Of a stretch of 15,427 bases of DNA, positions 7,224 to 15,366 are shown piece by piece. The notes beneath the pieces are model-generated. The model did no database searches. It was not told the origin of the DNA and saw nothing but the letters and a program-made list of their open reading frames with translations. A program made the translations under genes and the position numbers. This DNA comes from Alphaproteobacteria bacterium (GTDB lineage Bacteria; Pseudomonadota; Alphaproteobacteria; Sphingomonadales; Sphingomonadaceae), in the NCBI GenBank assembly GCA_018830415.1, contig JAHJSJ010000121.1, forward strand, positions 1 through 15,427, in the 5' to 3' direction. How positions within the stretch are numbered: position 1 is the first letter of the stretch; each line of letters begins with the position of its first letter.

Positions 7224-8081
7224 ATGACTATTCGCCTCGGAGGTATCATCGCCGGCCTCGCCATCACTGCGGTGCTGGTATTGTGGTCGCTGGTACCAGG
7301 TTTCATGAACTTCGCTTTCGGCCCCGCGCCGGAACAACAACCTTCCTATGCTTTTTACGAGCATGGCGAGGGGCCTGAGGGCGGCTTTTCGTTTGACGGG
7401 CCGCTTGGCACTTGGGACGTTGCCCAGCTGCAGCGCGGATATCAGGTTTACAAGGAAGTCTGTTCAGCCTGCCACAGCCTGAAATTCGTGGCGTTCCGCA
7501 ACCTGCGTCAGCTCAGCTATTCCGAAGCGGAAGTTGAAGCCGAAGCGAAAAGCTGGACCGTCCCGGGGATCGATCCGAACACCGGTGAGGCGACCACGCG
7601 TCCGGGCAAACCGACCGATGCTTTCCCGATGCCGTTTCCCAACAATATCGCCGCAGCGGCAGCGAACAACAATGCCATCCCGCCCGACCTTTCGCTGATT
7701 ACCAAGGCGCGCCACGATGGGTCGAACTATGTCTATGACCTGCTGACCGGTTATGGTGAGCCTGATCCGGTAAAGGCCGCCAAGGTCGGTTTCGAAACCC
7801 CGGCCGGGCTCCATTTCAACAAGCACTTCCCCAACGTCAACATCGCCATGGCCCCGCCGCTCGCGATTGACGGGCAGGTAAGCTATGCCGATGGGACTGC
7901 GGCGACCATTCCGCAGATGGCGACCGACGTTGCGGCGTTCCTGACCTGGACGGCAGAGCCTTCATTGGTCGAGCGCAAACAGACCGGCTGGTTTGTGCTT
8001 GGCTTCCTGCTTTTCGCCACAGCGCTGGCATTCCTGTCGTACAAGCAGATCTGGGCCGGGATGAAGCCGAAGAAGAAGTAA
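7224..8081 (+). CDS. petC: Cytochrome c1 of the bc1 complex
   Basis: This 285-residue membrane-anchored c-type cytochrome passes electrons from the Rieske cluster to soluble or membrane cytochrome c. The heme attachment site is CSACH at residues 80-84, and the likely axial methionine is M209 in NIAMAPPL. A hydrophobic N-terminal segment (about 5-26) serves for export. A C-terminal helix (about 255-273, GWFVLGFLLFATALAFLSY) anchors the heme domain, which faces the periplasm, and the protein ends in a lysine-rich cytoplasmic tail. The ATG at 7224 has AAAGAG 7 bases upstream. It is the last gene of petABC, followed after 25 bases by a strong intrinsic terminator. Confidence 0.97.
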   Translation: MTIRLGGIIAGLAITAVLVLWSLVPGFMNFAFGPAPEQQPSYAFYEHGEGPEGGFSFDGPLGTWDVAQLQRGYQVYKEVCSACHSLKFVAFRNLRQLSYSEAEVEAEAKSWTVPGIDPNTGEATTRPGKPTDAFPMPFPNNIAAAAANNNAIPPDLSLITKARHDGSNYVYDLLTGYGEPDPVKAAKVGFETPAGLHFNKHFPNVNIAMAPPLAIDGQVSYADGTAATIPQMATDVAAFLTWTAEPSLVERKQTGWFVLGFLLFATALAFLSYKQIWAGMKPKKK

Positions 8082-8106
8082 GTCTTCCCGTTCAATGTAA
8101 ACGCCA

Positions 8107-8151
8107 AGAACGCCCCATCGTCCCCTGCGGATGGTGGGGCGTTCTGCTTTT
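8107..8151 (+). terminator. Intrinsic terminator of the petABC operon
   Basis: AGAACGCCCC (8107-8116) pairs perfectly with GGGGCGTTCT (8136-8145). The pairing can extend through ATC/GAT with one bulge, and GCTTTT follows directly. A GC-rich stem with a U-run just after petC and before apt is what a rho-independent terminator should look like. It separates the bc1 operon from apt. Confidence 0.8.
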
Positions 8152-8177
8152 AACGTGCCGCAAAGAGGCCTTTTGAC

Positions 8178-8729
8178 ATGACACCTCCGCATCTCTCTCC
8201 CGCAGAGCTCAAAGCGCTGGTGCGCACGGTTCCCGATTTCCCCCAGCCTGGCATCCTGTTTCGCGATATCACCACGCTGATCGGCCACCCCCAGGGCATG
8301 GCAGCGAGCGTGCATCATCTTGCCGAGTGGGCTGATGTGGCAGGCGCGCACAAGATTGCGGGGATGGAAGCGCGTGGATTCATTTTCGGCGCGGCAGTGG
8401 CGGTGCAGCTTGGCGTCGGCTTCGTGCCTGTCCGAAAGCCGGGCAAACTGCCGATCGCGACCATCGGCATCGACTACGCGCTTGAATACGGCACCGATCG
8501 GCTGGAAATGGATCCGGGCGCGATTGAGCCGGGGCAGAAAGTGGTGATTGTCGATGATCTGATCGCGACCGGAGGCACGGCGCTGGCCTCGGCGCAGCTG
8601 CTGCGCAAGGCGGGCGCGGTGATCGAAGCGGCGCTGTTCGTGATCGACCTGCCTGACCTTGGCGGTGCAGCGCGGCTGCGCGATGCCGGGATTGCGGTCA
8701 GCGCGCTGATGGAATTCGAAGGCGACTGA
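8178..8729 (+). CDS. apt: Adenine phosphoribosyltransferase
   Basis: This 183-residue cytoplasmic purine-salvage enzyme converts adenine and PRPP to AMP and pyrophosphate. The PRPP-binding signature VVIVDDLIATGGTA is at residues 122-135. The N-terminal PDFPQPGILFRDIT, the GMEARGFIFG block and VRKPGKLP are typical of bacterial Apt proteins, as is the length. AAAGAGG stands 9 bases before the ATG. It sits just after the petC terminator, so it probably has its own promoter within about 30 bases or depends on read-through. Its stop codon directly abuts the stop codon of the convergent cysQ. Confidence 0.97.
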   Translation: MTPPHLSPAELKALVRTVPDFPQPGILFRDITTLIGHPQGMAASVHHLAEWADVAGAHKIAGMEARGFIFGAAVAVQLGVGFVPVRKPGKLPIATIGIDYALEYGTDRLEMDPGAIEPGQKVVIVDDLIATGGTALASAQLLRKAGAVIEAALFVIDLPDLGGAARLRDAGIAVSALMEFEGD

Positions 8730-9482
8730 TCAACTGAGCTTGGCGACTTCCGCAAGCACGTTGTGCGCCCATTCGGGGCGGCAAATCAGCAGATCGGGCA
8801 TGTAGGTGTCGGCTTGATTGTAAACCAGCGGCGATCCGTCGATCCGCGAACAGTGCAGCCCGTGCGCCAGCGCTACGGCAACCGGCGCGCAGCTGTCCCA
8901 TTCGTACTGCCCTCCCGAATGCAGATAGACCTCGGCCTCGCCGCGCACCACCGCCATCGCCTTGGCCCCCGCGCTACCCATGGGCACCAGCATACCACCA
9001 AGCACATTAGCCACCGCCTCGGCTTCGCGCGCGGGTCGGGTGCGGCTGACGACAAAGCGCGGTTGGGGGGGCATCGGAGCAAGCGGCGTTGGCGCGTCCG
9101 AGCGTAGCACCACCCCGCCATCCAGTCCGGGCAGCGCCACCGCCCCGATGCTTGCCACCCCATCAACCGCAAGCGCGACATGGACCGCCCAATCGGCGCG
9201 GGCCTCGCCATATTCGCGGGTGCCATCAACCGGGTCAATAATCCACACCCGGCTTTGGGTCAGGCGCGTAGGGCTGTCCTTTTCCTCCTCCGACAGCAGC
9301 CCATCATCGGGCCGGGCAGCGCGGATCGCGTGGCACAAAAACTGGTTGGCTGTCGCATCGCCTGCCGCGCCAAGCGCTTTGCCGGCAAGCAGCCCGCTAG
9401 CCCGCACATCCACCAACAATCGCCCCGCAGCCTGCGCCAGCCGCGCTGCCAATTCGCCGTCGCTCAATCCCGCCGCACTCAT
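8730..9482 (-). CDS. cysQ: 3'(2'),5'-bisphosphate nucleotidase CysQ
   Basis: This 250-residue Mg-dependent, Li-sensitive phosphatase of the inositol monophosphatase superfamily hydrolyses PAP to AMP and phosphate, recycling the inhibitory by-product of PAPS use. Metal-site motifs are in order: SEEEKD (E65/E66), WIIDPVDGTREYG (D83, D86, G87, T88) and YEWDSCAP (W195, D196). It is the last gene of cysD-cysNC-cysQ. Its ATG overlaps the cysNC stop by four bases (ATGA at 9479-9482), so it should be translationally coupled. The operon context supports PAP rather than inositol phosphate as substrate. It ends directly against apt with no room for a terminator. Confidence 0.92.
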   Translation of the reverse strand: MSAAGLSDGELAARLAQAAGRLLVDVRASGLLAGKALGAAGDATANQFLCHAIRAARPDDGLLSEEEKDSPTRLTQSRVWIIDPVDGTREYGEARADWAVHVALAVDGVASIGAVALPGLDGGVVLRSDAPTPLAPMPPQPRFVVSRTRPAREAEAVANVLGGMLVPMGSAGAKAMAVVRGEAEVYLHSGGQYEWDSCAPVAVALAHGLHCSRIDGSPLVYNQADTYMPDLLICRPEWAHNVLAEVAKLS

Positions 9483-11392
9483 TTGAGCGGCAGGATCTGC
9501 TGGATGATGAACCGTGCCGCTTCGTCTGGCGTCATATCGACGGTGTTGACCCGGATTTCGGGATTTTCGGGTGCTTCGTAGGGACTGTCGATCCCGGTGA
9601 AGTTCTTGAGGTCGCCGCTGCGCGCTTTCTTGTAGAGGCCCTTCACATCGCGACTTTCAGCCACCTCCAGCGGCGTATCGACGAAAATTTCGATGAACTC
9701 ACCAGGCTCCAGCATATCGCGCACCATCTGGCGTTCGGCGCGGAACGGCGAGATAAACGCGGTGAGCACAATCAGCCCAGCATCCGCCATTAACTTCGCC
9801 ACTTCGCCCACGCGGCGGATATTTTCGATCCGGTCGGCCTCGGTAAAGCCCAGATCGCGGTTGAGACCGTGGCGGACATTGTCGCCATCCAGAAGGAAGG
9901 TGTGGCGGTTCATCACAAACAGCTGTTTTTCGACTTCGTTGGCGATAGTCGATTTGCCGCTGCCCGAAAGACCCGTGAACCAAAGCACACGCGCGCGCTG
10001 GTTCTTCATTCCCGCGTGATCATCGCGGGTGATCGCGGTCGGCTGCCAATGGACATTATCGGCGCGGCGCAGGCTGAAGGCGATCATCCCCGCAGCGACG
10101 GTCGCGTTGGTGAACTTGTCGATCAGGATGAACCCACCCAGCTGGCGACTTTCCGCATAGGGCTCAAACACGATCGGGCGATCGGTAGCAAATTCAGCCA
10201 CGCCGATGGCGTTGAGGCCCAGCGTCTTGGCCGCCAGATGTTCGAGACTATTGACGTCAATCTCGTATTTGGGCGGTTGAACCGTCGCAGTGACGGTTTG
10301 CGTGCCAAGTTTGAGCCAATAGCCGCGCCCCGGCTTCAACGCCTCCTCGTCCATCCATACCAGAGTCGCGCTGAATTGATCGGACGCCTGCGGCGGGTCG
10401 CCAGCAGCCGCGATCACATCGCCGCGGCTGCAATCGACCTCATCAGCCAGTGTCAGCGTGACCGACTGGCCCGCGACCGCCTCATCCAGTTCGCCCGCAA
10501 AGGTGACGATTGATTTGATCGTGCTGGTCTTGCCCGACGGCACGATCCGCACCGCATCACCAGCGCGGATGGTTCCGCTGGCAATCAATCCGGCGAAACC
10601 GCGAAAATCGAGGTTGGGGCGGTTGACCCACTGCACCGGCATGCGGAACGCCTGACTTTGCGCGGCGGCGGCGTCCACCTCCACCGATTCAAGGTGCTCA
10701 ATCAGCGCCGAACCATCATACCATGGGGTGTTGGCCGAGGGCGAAGCCGTGATGTTATCGCCCTTGAAACCCGAAATCGGGATCGCGGTGAAGGCGCCTA
10801 TCCCGATGCTGGTCGCAAACGCGCGGTAATCAGCCACGATTGCGTCAAACACTGTCTGATCATAGGCGACCAGATCCATCTTGTTCACCGCCAACACTAC
10901 GTGGCGGATGCCGAGCAGGTGGACGAGAAAAGAGTGCCGCCGCGTTTGCTGCAACACGCCCTTGCGCGCATCAATCAGAATCACCGCAAGATCAGCGGTC
11001 GATGCGCCAGTCACCATATTGCGGGTATATTGTTCATGCCCCGGCGTATCGGCGACGATGAACTTGCGCTTTTCCGTTGCGAAGAAGCGGTAGGCGACGT
11101 CGATCGTGATGCCCTGTTCGCGCTCCGCCGCAAGGCCATCGACCAGCAGCGCGAAGTCGATCTCTTCGCCTTGGGTGCCGTGGCGCTTGCTGTCGCTTTC
11201 GAGCGCGGCGAGCTGATCTTCAAAGATCATCTTGGAATCATACAATAGCCGCCCGATCAGGGTGGACTTGCCATCATCCACGCTGCCGCAGGTGATAAAC
11301 CGCAGCAGGCTCTTGTGCTGATGCGCGGCAAGATAGGCGTCGATATCCTGAGCGATCAGGGCATCGGTCTGGAACGAAGAAGGGGTAGTCAT
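9479..11392 (-). CDS. cysNC: Bifunctional sulfate adenylyltransferase subunit 1 / adenylylsulfate kinase (CysN-CysC fusion)
   Basis: This 637-residue fusion makes PAPS from sulfate together with CysD. The N-terminal EF-Tu-like GTPase has G1 GSVDDGKST (36-44), G3 DTPGHEQY (115-122) and G4 NKMD (170-173), followed by two beta-barrel domains to about residue 455. GTP hydrolysis drives formation of APS. The C-terminal APS kinase starts near 465 with Walker A GLSGSGKS (474-481). It includes DGDNVRHGLNRDLGF and the FISPFRAER segment with the phospho-accepting serine (S548). The fusion is the common form in alphaproteobacteria and related rhizobial NodQ. The start codon overlaps the cysD stop by one base (TGATG), and the stop overlaps cysQ. 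Confidence 0.97.
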   Translation of the reverse strand: MTTPSSFQTDALIAQDIDAYLAAHQHKSLLRFITCGSVDDGKSTLIGRLLYDSKMIFEDQLAALESDSKRHGTQGEEIDFALLVDGLAAEREQGITIDVAYRFFATEKRKFIVADTPGHEQYTRNMVTGASTADLAVILIDARKGVLQQTRRHSFLVHLLGIRHVVLAVNKMDLVAYDQTVFDAIVADYRAFATSIGIGAFTAIPISGFKGDNITASPSANTPWYDGSALIEHLESVEVDAAAAQSQAFRMPVQWVNRPNLDFRGFAGLIASGTIRAGDAVRIVPSGKTSTIKSIVTFAGELDEAVAGQSVTLTLADEVDCSRGDVIAAAGDPPQASDQFSATLVWMDEEALKPGRGYWLKLGTQTVTATVQPPKYEIDVNSLEHLAAKTLGLNAIGVAEFATDRPIVFEPYAESRQLGGFILIDKFTNATVAAGMIAFSLRRADNVHWQPTAITRDDHAGMKNQRARVLWFTGLSGSGKSTIANEVEKQLFVMNRHTFLLDGDNVRHGLNRDLGFTEADRIENIRRVGEVAKLMADAGLIVLTAFISPFRAERQMVRDMLEPGEFIEIFVDTPLEVAESRDVKGLYKKARSGDLKNFTGIDSPYEAPENPEIRVNTVDMTPDEAARFIIQQILPLK

Positions 11393-12303
11393 CAGAAATA
11401 CCCCTCCTGCTTTTTCTTTTCCATGCTGGCGTCGCCGCCGTCCTTGTCGATCACCCGGCCCTGGCGTTCGCTGGTGGTGGTGAGCAACATTTCCTGCACG
11501 ACTTCGGACAGGGTAGAGGCGGTGCTTTCAACCGCGCCGGTCAGCGGGAAGCAGCCGAGCGTGCGAAACCGGATGGATCGCGTGGTGATTTCGGGTTTGT
11601 AGCCCATCGCCTGCTCCAGCCGGGGCAGATCATCGGCCATGAATAGCCCGCCTTCATATTCGTAAGTCGGGCGCGGGGCGGCGAAATAGAGCGGCACGAT
11701 CTCGATGTTTTCGGCCATGATATATTGCCAGATGTCGAGTTCGGTCCAGTTGGAGATCGGGAACACCCGGATGCTTTCGCCCTTCTTTTTGCGGGTGTTG
11801 TAAAGGTTCCAGAGTTCCGGGCGCTGATTTTTCGGATCCCATCCGTGGTGTGCTGTGCGGAAACTGAACACGCGTTCCTTGGCGCGGCTTTTTTCCTCAT
11901 CACGCCGCGCGCCGCCAAAGGCAACGTCAAAGCCGTGGAGATCAAGCGCCTGTTTCAGCCCTTGCGTCTTCCACATGTCGGTGTGCAACGGGCCGTGTTC
12001 GAACGGGTTGATCCCACGCGCTTTGGCTTCGGGGTTGTGATAGACCAGCAGCTCCATCCCGGCATCGCGCGCCGCCTTTTCGCGCAAGTCATACATGTCC
12101 TTGAACTTCCAGGTGGTGTCGACATGCAGCAGCGGAAACGGCGGAGGCGCGGGGTAGAATGCCTTTTTGGCAAGATGCAGCATCACCGCTGAATCCTTGC
12201 CCACCGAATAGAGCATGACCGGCTTTTCCGCCTCGGCCACGACTTCACGCAAGATATGGATGCTTTCGGCTTCGAGCCGTTCAAGATGGGTCAGGCTGCG
12301 CAT
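11392..12303 (-). CDS. cysD: Sulfate adenylyltransferase subunit 2
   Basis: This 303-residue catalytic subunit of ATP sulfurylase forms APS from ATP and sulfate with the CysN GTPase. It belongs to the PAPS-reductase/N-type PP-loop family: SVGKDS at residues 33-38 is the PP motif. The N-terminal LTHLERLEAESIHILREV and the C-terminal FRTLGCFPLTGA, TSERQGR and EKKKQEGYF blocks are diagnostic for CysD. Its length equals that of the E. coli enzyme. The ATG at 12303 fits the family N terminus, but no Shine-Dalgarno sequence is visible and an in-frame TAG lies nine bases upstream, so initiation may be weak or leaderless. It is the first gene of the minus-strand sulfate-activation operon. Confidence 0.97.
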   Translation of the reverse strand: MRSLTHLERLEAESIHILREVVAEAEKPVMLYSVGKDSAVMLHLAKKAFYPAPPPFPLLHVDTTWKFKDMYDLREKAARDAGMELLVYHNPEAKARGINPFEHGPLHTDMWKTQGLKQALDLHGFDVAFGGARRDEEKSRAKERVFSFRTAHHGWDPKNQRPELWNLYNTRKKKGESIRVFPISNWTELDIWQYIMAENIEIVPLYFAAPRPTYEYEGGLFMADDLPRLEQAMGYKPEITTRSIRFRTLGCFPLTGAVESTASTLSEVVQEMLLTTTSERQGRVIDKDGGDASMEKKKQEGYF

Positions 12304-12510
12304 AATTTGCAGCTACACACAGAACCGCGCAAGACAAGCACAGTTTTGGTTGGGGCAGGCCAAGCGCAGGCATTGGATAGCTGGAACGCCAGAGGGCCGA
12401 TAGGTGACAAACAAGATGGGTTGTCCTTGCGCCATGTTTGTCGCGGGGCTACGCGCAAACGACACGATCGCGAACGTATTTTTCGGACGGAAGGACCACC
12501 GGGGCCGCCA
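12304..12510. promoter_or_regulatory. Divergent regulatory region between cysD and mrpA
   Basis: This 207-base gap must hold the promoters for both the cysDNCQ operon and the Mrp operon. A perfect 8-bp inverted repeat GACAAACA/TGTTTGTC (12406-12413 and 12435-12442) with a 21-base centre extends by a wobble and a GC pair. It could be an operator or a cruciform. TTGTCT on the minus strand, near 12336, is a possible -35 element for cysD, but no convincing -10 follows it. The mrpA frame is open back through this region to 12256, inside cysD. That extension has no Mrp character. Confidence 0.4.
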
Positions 12511-15366
12511 ATGGCGATACCATTGACGCTTATTACGCTGGTGGCGCTGCCGTTTCTTGCCGCGCTGATGATTGCGCTGCTGCACGACGCTTCGCGCGCG
12601 GTGCATTCGGGCATTGCAGGCGGGGCCAGTGCGCTTGGCCTCGGCCTGTTGGTGATGCTGGCTGGGCCGGTGATCGGCGGAGATGTGCCGTCTGCATCGT
12701 GGCAATGGGTGCCTTCGCTGGGGCTTGATCTGACGCTGATGGTCGATCCGCTCGGGTTGATGTTTGCCGGGTTGATCCTGGGCATTGGCCTCCTAGTGGT
12801 GATCTTCGCCCATTTCTATCTCTATGCGGGTGAGGCGACCGGGCGGTTCTTTGCCAGCCTAATGCTGTTCCAAGGCGCGATGCTGGGTATTGTGATCGCG
12901 GGCAATGTATTGTTGCTGCTGGTGTTCTGGGAACTAACCAGCCTGTCGTCGTTCCTGCTGATCGGGTTCTGGCAGCACAAAGCCGAAGCCCGGCAGGGCG
13001 CGCGCATGGCGCTGGCGATTACTAGCGGCGGGGGTTTGGCGCTGATTGGCGGCATGGTGGTGCTGGGGCTGATCGCGGGATCGTTTGATCTGGCCACGAT
13101 CCTCGAACGCGGCGATATGGTGCGTGCTTCGCCACTTTACCCGGTGATGTTGGGGCTGATTTTGCTGGGCTGTTTCACCAAATCGGCGCAGTTCCCGTTT
13201 CATTTCTGGCTGCCCCACGCGATGGCTGCGCCTACCCCGGTCAGCGCTTACCTGCATTCTGCAACGATGGTGAAAGCGGGCGTGTTCCTGTTGGCGCGGC
13301 TGTGGCCGGTGTTGGCGGGGACCGAAGCTTTCACCGTGATCGTCAGCAGCGTCGGCCTCGTCACGATGGTGTTTGGCGCGGGCGTGGCGCTATTTCGGCA
13401 TGACCTGAAAAGCATCCTTGCCTATTCCACCATCAGCCAACTGGGCCTGCTGGTGATGTTGCTGGGGTTCTCGTTGGAAATGGCAGCGCTGGCAGCAGTG
13501 TTGCACATCCTCAACCATGCCGCATTCAAAGCGGCACTGTTCATGAGCGCCGGGATTGTCGAGCATGAAACCGGCACACGCGATATCCGGCGGCTGGGTG
13601 GGCTCGCCAAGGTGATGCCGATTACAGCGTTGATCGCCACCCTTGCCGCCGCATCAATGGCCGGGCTGCCACCGCTGGGCGGGTTCATATCAAAAGAACT
13701 GATGCTCTATCAGACGCCCGATTTGGTGTTGTTGGGCCTGCCATGGCTGGTGCCAGCACTGGCAACCATCGGGGCAACGCTTTCGGTCGGTTATTCGCTG
13801 CGGCTCGCCCGACATCTGTTTTTCGGCCAGCCGCGCGAGGCCGAGCCTTACGCGCGCGCGCATGATCCGGGCTTTGGCATGTGGGCTGCACCTGCTGTCT
13901 TGACGCTGCTGGCAGTGCTGCTGGGACTGATCCCGATGCTGCTGGCCGGGCCGCTGGTAGGTGCAGTGGCAGGGGCGGTGATCGGCGGCGCGGTGCCTGA
14001 ATTTGATCTGGCGCTGTGGCACGGGGTGAACCTTGCGCTGATCCTCAGCCTCATCGCAGTCGTGGGCGGTGTGCTCCTGTTGTGGCAGCACGCACGCCTG
14101 CTGGAAATGTGGGAACGCGCGCGCCTGCCCGATGCCAAACGCATATTCGAAGCCACGCTAGGCTTTACCAACACCTGGGTGCGCAAGGCCATTGTCGCAA
14201 CGCACACGCCTTCGTTGCAGCGGATGCTGTTGGCGAGTTTTGCCGTTATCGTCGCGCTGGTAATTGATGGCGCGCTGGTGGGCGGCGGGGTGTTCACTGG
14301 CACGCGCCTAGGCCTGCCCGCCTCGGCCCCGGCAATCATAGCCTGGGTGCTTTTGATCGCGGCGACGGCCGCAGTGGTGAACGATTCGCGCAACCGTTTC
14401 CGGGTGTTGATCTATATCAGCGTGATCGGCCTGATCGTCAGCCTCGCCTTCGCGCAGCTTTCCGCGCCCGATCTCGCGCTGACGCAGATTTCGGTCGAGG
14501 TCGTTACCATCCTGCTGTTGTTGCTGGCGCTCAACCTGTTGCCCAAAGATCCGCCACTGTTATCGGCTGCGCCGCGCAAATGGCGCGATGGCGCATTGGC
14601 GATTGTGGGTGGTGTGCTGATCGGCGGGGTGGCATGGGCGATGCTGACCCGCGATCCGGGCGCGAGCATTGCGGCCTATCACCTCGCCAATGCCAAGCCC
14701 GGCGGGGGCGGCACCAATGTGGTCAACGTCATCCTTGTCGATTTCCGAGCGTTTGATACGCTGGGCGAGATCATCGTGCTCGGCATCGCTGGCCTGGGCA
14801 TTTTTGCACTGCTCGATACCACGGCAGTCGGCGCTGCAGGCGCGCGGTTGCGGCGCTGGCGCGAAGACATGCCGCATTCGCCCGAACGCCACCCGATGAT
14901 GCTGCTCATGGCCAGCCGCATCGTCCTGCCTTTGACGCTGACGGTGGGGATATTCCTGTTCCTGCGTGGTCATAACCAGCCTGGCGGCGGCTTTATCGCG
15001 GCGCTGGTGGTGGCGATTGCGTTCCTGGTGCAATATCTCGCAGCCGGGTTTGACTGGTCGGATGCACGGCGGCGGTTCAGCGAGCATCGCCTGATCGCGT
15101 GGGGAGTGCTGACTGCGATGGCGACCGGGTTGGGCGCAGTGGTGTTTGGCGCGAACTTCCTTACATCGACCTTCGATTATTTCACACTGCCGCTGATTGG
15201 CGAGTTTGAATTAGCGAGCGCGATGCTGTTTGATGTCGGCGTGTTCCTGACCGTATTCGGTGCGGTGATGCTGGCGCTCGCACAACTGAGCCATATCGCG
15301 CAGCGCGCCGCACGGGCCCATGCCGCCACGCTGGCGGACGTGTCTCATGAGGAGCGCGCGCCATGA
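12511..15366 (+). CDS. mrpA: Na+(K+)/H+ antiporter subunit MrpA with C-terminal MrpB-like domain
   Basis: This 951-residue polytopic membrane protein is the large subunit of a multisubunit cation/proton antiporter related to complex I NuoL. The antiporter-like core includes FWELTSLSSFLLIGFW with the buried E141, FTKSAQFPFHFWLPHAM with K224, HSATMVKAGVF with K255 and ILNHAAFKAALF with K340, all conserved proton-path positions. From about 660 onward come MbhD/MbhE-like segments. From about 795 an MrpB-like domain follows (RIVLPLTLTVGIFLFLRGH, then NQPGGGFIAAL). Length and layout match the fused PhaA/MrpAB type of alphaproteobacteria rather than the roughly 800-residue Bacillus MrpA. The ATG at 12511 starts the first helix and has GGGG 6 bases upstream. 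It overlaps mrpC by four bases. Confidence 0.93.
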   Translation: MAIPLTLITLVALPFLAALMIALLHDASRAVHSGIAGGASALGLGLLVMLAGPVIGGDVPSASWQWVPSLGLDLTLMVDPLGLMFAGLILGIGLLVVIFAHFYLYAGEATGRFFASLMLFQGAMLGIVIAGNVLLLLVFWELTSLSSFLLIGFWQHKAEARQGARMALAITSGGGLALIGGMVVLGLIAGSFDLATILERGDMVRASPLYPVMLGLILLGCFTKSAQFPFHFWLPHAMAAPTPVSAYLHSATMVKAGVFLLARLWPVLAGTEAFTVIVSSVGLVTMVFGAGVALFRHDLKSILAYSTISQLGLLVMLLGFSLEMAALAAVLHILNHAAFKAALFMSAGIVEHETGTRDIRRLGGLAKVMPITALIATLAAASMAGLPPLGGFISKELMLYQTPDLVLLGLPWLVPALATIGATLSVGYSLRLARHLFFGQPREAEPYARAHDPGFGMWAAPAVLTLLAVLLGLIPMLLAGPLVGAVAGAVIGGAVPEFDLALWHGVNLALILSLIAVVGGVLLLWQHARLLEMWERARLPDAKRIFEATLGFTNTWVRKAIVATHTPSLQRMLLASFAVIVALVIDGALVGGGVFTGTRLGLPASAPAIIAWVLLIAATAAVVNDSRNRFRVLIYISVIGLIVSLAFAQLSAPDLALTQISVEVVTILLLLLALNLLPKDPPLLSAAPRKWRDGALAIVGGVLIGGVAWAMLTRDPGASIAAYHLANAKPGGGGTNVVNVILVDFRAFDTLGEIIVLGIAGLGIFALLDTTAVGAAGARLRRWREDMPHSPERHPMMLLMASRIVLPLTLTVGIFLFLRGHNQPGGGFIAALVVAIAFLVQYLAAGFDWSDARRRFSEHRLIAWGVLTAMATGLGAVVFGANFLTSTFDYFTLPLIGEFELASAMLFDVGVFLTVFGAVMLALAQLSHIAQRAARAHAATLADVSHEERAP

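Noticed and set aside
6549..7364. 271-codon minus-strand open frame opposite petB/petC
   Set aside because: It is highly charged and repetitive because it mirrors hydrophobic helix codons. There is no promoter, ribosome site or family motif.
12256..12510. N-terminal extension of mrpA into cysD
   Set aside because: The 85 added residues are polar and unlike any Mrp subunit; the first transmembrane helix starts at the ATG at 12511.
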